7,313 bases of DNA from an uncultured Clostridia bacterium (lineage in GTDB: Bacteria > Bacillota > Clostridia > Oscillospirales > Acutalibacteraceae). The stretch is from NCBI GenBank assembly GCA_937902305.1, contig CALDHV010000154.1, forward strand, positions 1 through 7,313. Reading direction: 5' to 3'. The notes below the pieces were generated by a model. The model worked only from the letters and a program-made list of their open reading frames with translations, did not search any database and was not told the origin of the DNA. The position numbers were made by a program, and so were the translations under genes. Within the stretch, counting starts at the first letter, position 1, and every line of letters begins with the position of its first letter. Below, in pieces: positions 3,882 through 7,313 of the stretch.

Positions 3882-6779
3882 ATGACAAAACAGGGGACTG
3901 ACCGCAAATCGGTGATTGTAATGGCAATCATCGCTTGTATCGGCATCTTTGCCGTTGTTTTCGGTGTCCTGAACAACAGGACATTTGATGTTGAATATCC
4001 GGCGCAAAAATGGGTCTATTACATTGGACTGACTCTGCTGCTTGTCATAATGCTGTGCAAAGCATTGCAAGAACTGTTCCGTCCGGCGACCTCTATCCCG
4101 AAGAAACCGAAAAAATGGTTTTATCCGCTGATCTCAGGGGTGCTGACGCTTGGAATTATGGCGCTGGCATATACCTATGTCGGTATGTGGCCGCTGGGTG
4201 AAAAATCTGCGATGATGGTCGATATGTACTGGCAATATGCGCCATTGCTCTTCAAACTGCGTGATATGTTTCTCCACGGGGGAAATGTTTTTTATTCGTT
4301 CAATCTCGGCTTGGGTAACGGCTTTTTGCCAACGTTTGCATATTATCTGTCAAGCCCGTTCAATCTCCTGCTTGTGCTGTTTCCTGAAAACCTATTAACC
4401 GAGGCGATTCTTGTCATTACTCTTCTCAAAAATGCACTCTCGGCAGTCACATTTGCTATGTGCATTCAGTATATCTACGGACGGAAGAACATTGCCGTAC
4501 CCACGGTATCTGTCCTTTATGCAACAATGATGTATGTGCTTGCTTATTCCTGGAACATTATGTGGCTGGATGCACTAACAGTTCTGCCGCTGACAGTGCT
4601 GGGGCTTGAATACTTAATGCGAACGGGCCGCTTTTTGCCGTATGTTTTGTCACTTGCATATTTGATTTTCACAAATTACTATATCGGTTTTATGATCTGC
4701 GTTTTTCTGGTACTGTATTTTATCGCTTTTATCCTGCGCCATCCGAAAAACACCTTTAATTTGTGTAACGGCATTTTTAGATTTTTATGCGGCTCCGCCG
4801 TGGCGGGCGGGCTGACGGCGGCGCTTATTTTACCGACTTTTTTTGCCCTTTTGCATACCTCGGCGGCAAGCGAAACACTGTTTAAAACCGTTGAGCTGAA
4901 CTTTTCGTTTCTTGATATTTTTTCTCAGCATCTATACGGAAGCAATCCTACGATTCGTTCGGGCAATCTCCCGAATGTTGCCTGCGGAATGCTGACGGTA
5001 ATTGCGCTTCCGCTGTTTGCTACGCTAAAATGCATCCCTGTGCGGCGGCGAGTGACTTATATCGGGCTTTGGGCGGTTATGTTGCTCAGTATGTTCATCA
5101 ACCAACTTGACCTTCTGTGGCATGGGCTGCATATTCCAAATGACCTGCCTTACAGGTATTCTTTTTTGTATTGCTTCGTAATGCTTCTGATGGCGTATGA
5201 GGTGCTGCTGCACCTGTGTGAACTTAGTCTGCGAAGCATTGTGCTGACAGTTGTAGGATTTGTGGTTTTTCTTCTGCTTACGCAGATATTCAAAAGGCAA
5301 AATATAAGTGCTTTGCCCATACTGATAAGCTTTTTGCTTGTGTGTGTATACGGAATGATTTTGGCGATGTCGGCATCAAAAATATTGCGGGTGCGGACGG
5401 TGTACTGCTTTCTTTTACTTGTAGTAACGGCTGAGGTCGTCATGGGTGCAGAAAATACATTTGTTAAGCTTGATGAGCAGGAAGGATACACCGACCATTT
5501 TTCCTATGTTGATAACGATTACACCGTTGCGGCACATTCCGCTGTAGAAAAGACAAAGAATATCGCTGATGCTCACGCTAAGAAAGACAGCTCCGGAATA
5601 TTTTACCGCATGGAGATGTTGCCTCGGCATACGATGGTGGATACGGCGATGTACGGTTATCCCGGTATTACGCTCTTTTCAAGCGACAACTATTACACAA
5701 CATCTTATATGATGAGATCTTTAGGATTTGAGTCTAATGGTACTAATATCTATTCATATATGAGTTTTGTGCCGTCGGTTGATTCGTTATTTGGCATACG
5801 CTATCTCGTTATGGATACCGATTGTGCGGAGTATGATCGGCTTAAAAAGCTGGACAGTGTCGAATACGGTAAGGGAAAATATTATATCTTTGAAAACAAA
5901 GATGCTTTGCCGCTTGCATATATGGTGCCGGAGTCACTTAAAAAATGGAAACTAAATTATTATAATCCCGTCGTGACCCAAAATTCGCTGTATAAGTCGC
6001 TGACCGGTGACAGCCGGAAAATTTTGCAAATGCAGAAGGTAACCGCAGATGTGGATTGCGCCATTGTTTCTGCGGCTGATACTTCGGCATCGTCTTTCAC
6101 TATCAGCCCGGACGGTGAGGATAAGACCGCAACATTCACGGCGGATATAGGGCAGGATGGGCAATATTTCTTCTATGTGGACTGCACCAAAGCAGATTCA
6201 ATTGATATAGAAAATGCCAACGGCACGTGGTCGATGAGTCCGATAATACCGTATATGATTAACGGCGGCAGAATGAAGACGGGAGAAACCGTTACGGTGA
6301 GCATTACCGCCGAAGAAAAGGTAAAGGCCAATATATATGTTTGTGCTCTCAATGAGGAATTCTATTATAATACGGTAACTGCGCTTGCAAAGGGAGGCAT
6401 GAAGGTAACTTCTTTCAGCGACACCCACATTACGGGCACGGTCGAGGCGGCAGAAAACGGCATACTGATGACTACTGTTCCCTATGATAATGGGTGGACA
6501 GTCAAGGTCGATGGTAAAAAGGTCGAAACTTTCGGTGTAGCGAATGCAATGCTTGCCGTTAATATGAGTAGCGGGAAACATACGGTGGAAATGAGCTTTT
6601 GCCCGACTTGGTTTTGGTTAGGCGTCTGTATCAGCGTGTTATCACTTGTCACACTGATTTTTGAAGCAATAGGATCGCACCGACGGGAAGTTTTTAGTGT
6701 GACCGGCGGGGAACTTTTATGTACGACGGAGGACCCGAACAGTTGTGAACGGATTGACAGTTCGCAGGAGAAAAATTAA
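3882..6779 (+). CDS. yfhO: YfhO-family polytopic membrane protein, probable GT-C-type glycosyltransferase
   Basis: A 965-residue integral membrane protein. Hydrophobic segments run from about residue 11 to 522 (roughly 14 helices), followed by an extracytoplasmic domain (about 523-905), a last helix (about 908-929) and a polar tail (930-965). The family is read from GEKSAMMVDMYWQYAPLLF (107-125), the SFNLGLGNGFLPTFAYYLSSPFN stretch (139-161), IPNDLPYRYSF (418-428) and VPYDNGWTVKVDGKKVE near the C terminus. Asp114, in the first large outer loop, sits where GT-C enzymes carry a catalytic acidic residue (inference). In Bacillus and Listeria, YfhO proteins are linked to sugar decoration of lipoteichoic or wall teichoic acid using undecaprenyl-phosphate-linked sugars; the substrate here is unknown. 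The start has an AGGGGGCGG ribosome binding site (3868-3876). It has its own promoter and probably forms an operon with the acyltransferase gene. GC is lower than in spoIVB and tuf. Confidence 0.9.
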   Translation: MTKQGTDRKSVIVMAIIACIGIFAVVFGVLNNRTFDVEYPAQKWVYYIGLTLLLVIMLCKALQELFRPATSIPKKPKKWFYPLISGVLTLGIMALAYTYVGMWPLGEKSAMMVDMYWQYAPLLFKLRDMFLHGGNVFYSFNLGLGNGFLPTFAYYLSSPFNLLLVLFPENLLTEAILVITLLKNALSAVTFAMCIQYIYGRKNIAVPTVSVLYATMMYVLAYSWNIMWLDALTVLPLTVLGLEYLMRTGRFLPYVLSLAYLIFTNYYIGFMICVFLVLYFIAFILRHPKNTFNLCNGIFRFLCGSAVAGGLTAALILPTFFALLHTSAASETLFKTVELNFSFLDIFSQHLYGSNPTIRSGNLPNVACGMLTVIALPLFATLKCIPVRRRVTYIGLWAVMLLSMFINQLDLLWHGLHIPNDLPYRYSFLYCFVMLLMAYEVLLHLCELSLRSIVLTVVGFVVFLLLTQIFKRQNISALPILISFLLVCVYGMILAMSASKILRVRTVYCFLLLVVTAEVVMGAENTFVKLDEQEGYTDHFSYVDNDYTVAAHSAVEKTKNIADAHAKKDSSGIFYRMEMLPRHTMVDTAMYGYPGITLFSSDNYYTTSYMMRSLGFESNGTNIYSYMSFVPSVDSLFGIRYLVMDTDCAEYDRLKKLDSVEYGKGKYYIFENKDALPLAYMVPESLKKWKLNYYNPVVTQNSLYKSLTGDSRKILQMQKVTADVDCAIVSAADTSASSFTISPDGEDKTATFTADIGQDGQYFFYVDCTKADSIDIENANGTWSMSPIIPYMINGGRMKTGETVTVSITAEEKVKANIYVCALNEEFYYNTVTALAKGGMKVTSFSDTHITGTVEAAENGILMTTVPYDNGWTVKVDGKKVETFGVANAMLAVNMSSGKHTVEMSFCPTWFWLGVCISVLSLVTLIFEAIGSHRREVFSVTGGELLCTTEDPNSCERIDSSQEKN

Positions 6780-6899
6780 GTTATCATAGGGCTTTATGTG
6801 GCTAAAATTTACGATGAGGTCAAGCGGCGCCCCCGGTATATTGTGCGGGATCATCGGCGCGCGTCCGATGATTCGCAGAAAACATCTGAGAATTCTTGA
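6780..6899 (+). pseudogene. Coding-like tail in frame after yfhO, possible gene remnant or tiny ORF
   Basis: Directly after the yfhO stop and in the same frame, 39 sense codons run to TGA (6897-6899). They begin VIIGLYVAKIYDEVKRRPRY and end HRRASDDSQKTSENS. A short hydrophobic stretch followed by a basic, then Ser/acid-rich tail looks like the cytoplasmic C terminus of a multi-pass membrane protein. The middle is GC-rich (AAGCGGCGCCCCCGG), unlike both neighbouring genes. A GTG at 6798, six bases after AGGG, could start a 33-residue peptide. Three readings are possible: the scar of a deleted membrane-protein gene, a real small protein, or former yfhO coding beyond a newer stop. I cannot name the family. 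Confidence 0.35.
6850..6872. repeat. 8-bp hairpin between yfhO and the acyltransferase gene
   Basis: ATCATCGG (6850-6857) pairs with CCGATGAT (6865-6872) around the loop CGCGCGT. No T run follows, so it is not an intrinsic terminator and the downstream gene can still be co-transcribed. It may be an mRNA stability or processing structure, or only a by-product of the GC-rich remnant. Confidence 0.4.
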
Positions 6900-6916
6900 T
6901 GTTAACGGAGTTTACA

Positions 6917-7313
6917 ATGAACACAGATTTGCAACTAAATACAAATAACAAATCCACGCATAATTACGGCATAGACCTTTTGCGTCTTTTGGCCATGTTT
7001 ATGGTCGTTGTTCTCCACATTGTTAATTACGGTGGTGTGCTAAATACGGCACAGGGCGATTATTGTGGCATCGCAATGCTGTTTATGAGTATAACCTTTT
7101 GTTCTGTGAATTGCTTTGCCATAATCAGTGGATTTGTGGGATATACCGAAATGCCAAAACCCTTCAGACTGTCAAAGTATATACATCTGTGGTTTTGGGT
7201 GTTTTTCTACTCTTTCGGCATCGCACTTGTAACAAATATCATATCTTGTGTGTCCGGCAATGGATTTTCGCTTCACGATATCGTGTGCCATGCTTTCCCG
7301 GGTGTAAACAGAC
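6917..7313 (+). CDS. Acyltransferase-3 family membrane protein, 3' truncated by the window edge
   Basis: The ATG at 6917 has GGAG (6907-6910) six bases upstream, and 132 codons are visible before the window ends. After a 16-residue polar, Asn/Thr-rich N terminus comes GIDLLRLLAMFMVVVLHIVN (18-37), the first helix of the family, with Arg23 and the conserved His34. NCFAIISGFVGY (65-76) then matches the family's helix-loop signature, followed by basic KPFRLSKY and further helices. Family members move acetyl, succinyl or other acyl groups onto sugars of peptidoglycan, teichoic acid, capsule or lipid-linked glycans across the membrane. They usually have about 10 helices and 330-380 residues, so most of the protein lies beyond the window. 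It sits 137 bases after yfhO with no clear promoter of its own and is probably co-expressed. Base composition is low-GC like yfhO. The substrate is unknown. Confidence 0.88.
   Translation, partial: MNTDLQLNTNNKSTHNYGIDLLRLLAMFMVVVLHIVNYGGVLNTAQGDYCGIAMLFMSITFCSVNCFAIISGFVGYTEMPKPFRLSKYIHLWFWVFFYSFGIALVTNIISCVSGNGFSLHDIVCHAFPGVNR

Noticed and set aside
6754..6787. TTGACA near the end of yfhO as a promoter for the acyltransferase gene
   Set aside because: No -10 hexamer lies at 16-18 bases; the nearest AT-rich candidate (TATCAT, 6782) would need a 22-base spacer.

Overview
This window looks like chromosomal DNA from a spore-forming member of the Clostridia, probably a gut-type Oscillospirales/Ruminococcaceae lineage. 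An intact spoIVB shows that the organism belongs to an endospore-forming lineage. The EF-Tu is of Gram-positive type, with a short extra segment in the G domain. The left half is GC-rich. The genus is inference, made without a database search.

Left half (1-3341): the 3' five-sixths of tuf (EF-Tu) ends in a strong intrinsic terminator. A TIM-barrel sugar phosphate isomerase/epimerase-like gene lies on the minus strand and converges on that terminator. It starts from a near-consensus vegetative promoter (TTGACA, 17 bases, TATACT). Divergent from it is spoIVB, the PDZ-containing S55 serine protease of sporulation, preceded by a candidate forespore (sigma-F/sigma-G) promoter. A housekeeping promoter and a sporulation promoter therefore share one 128-base gap. 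The usual partner spo0A is not downstream of spoIVB.

Middle (3342-3881): 540 bases without an intact gene but full of structure. In order it holds two TGGTATAATAT boxes, a perfect 63-base cloverleaf of nested inverted repeats between them, a pair of competing hairpins, a 15-bp perfect hairpin, a possible 3' gene remnant that runs straight into a strong terminator hairpin, a 21-bp-spaced direct repeat, a sigma-70-type promoter and a 12-bp perfect palindrome ahead of the next gene. This is the part of the window least explained by known families.

Right half (3882-7313): visibly lower in GC. It holds a 965-residue YfhO-family polytopic membrane protein (probable GT-C-type glycosyltransferase) and the start of an acyltransferase-3 family membrane protein, both on the plus strand and probably co-transcribed. 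They suggest a cell-envelope polymer decoration module (glycosylation plus O-acylation). Between them is a short coding-like tail with no start of its own, perhaps the scar of a deleted gene. I found no CRISPR array, transposase, tRNA or rRNA, and no clear evidence of a wholly new multi-gene system. The best leads for novelty are the structured intergenic region and the two gene scars.
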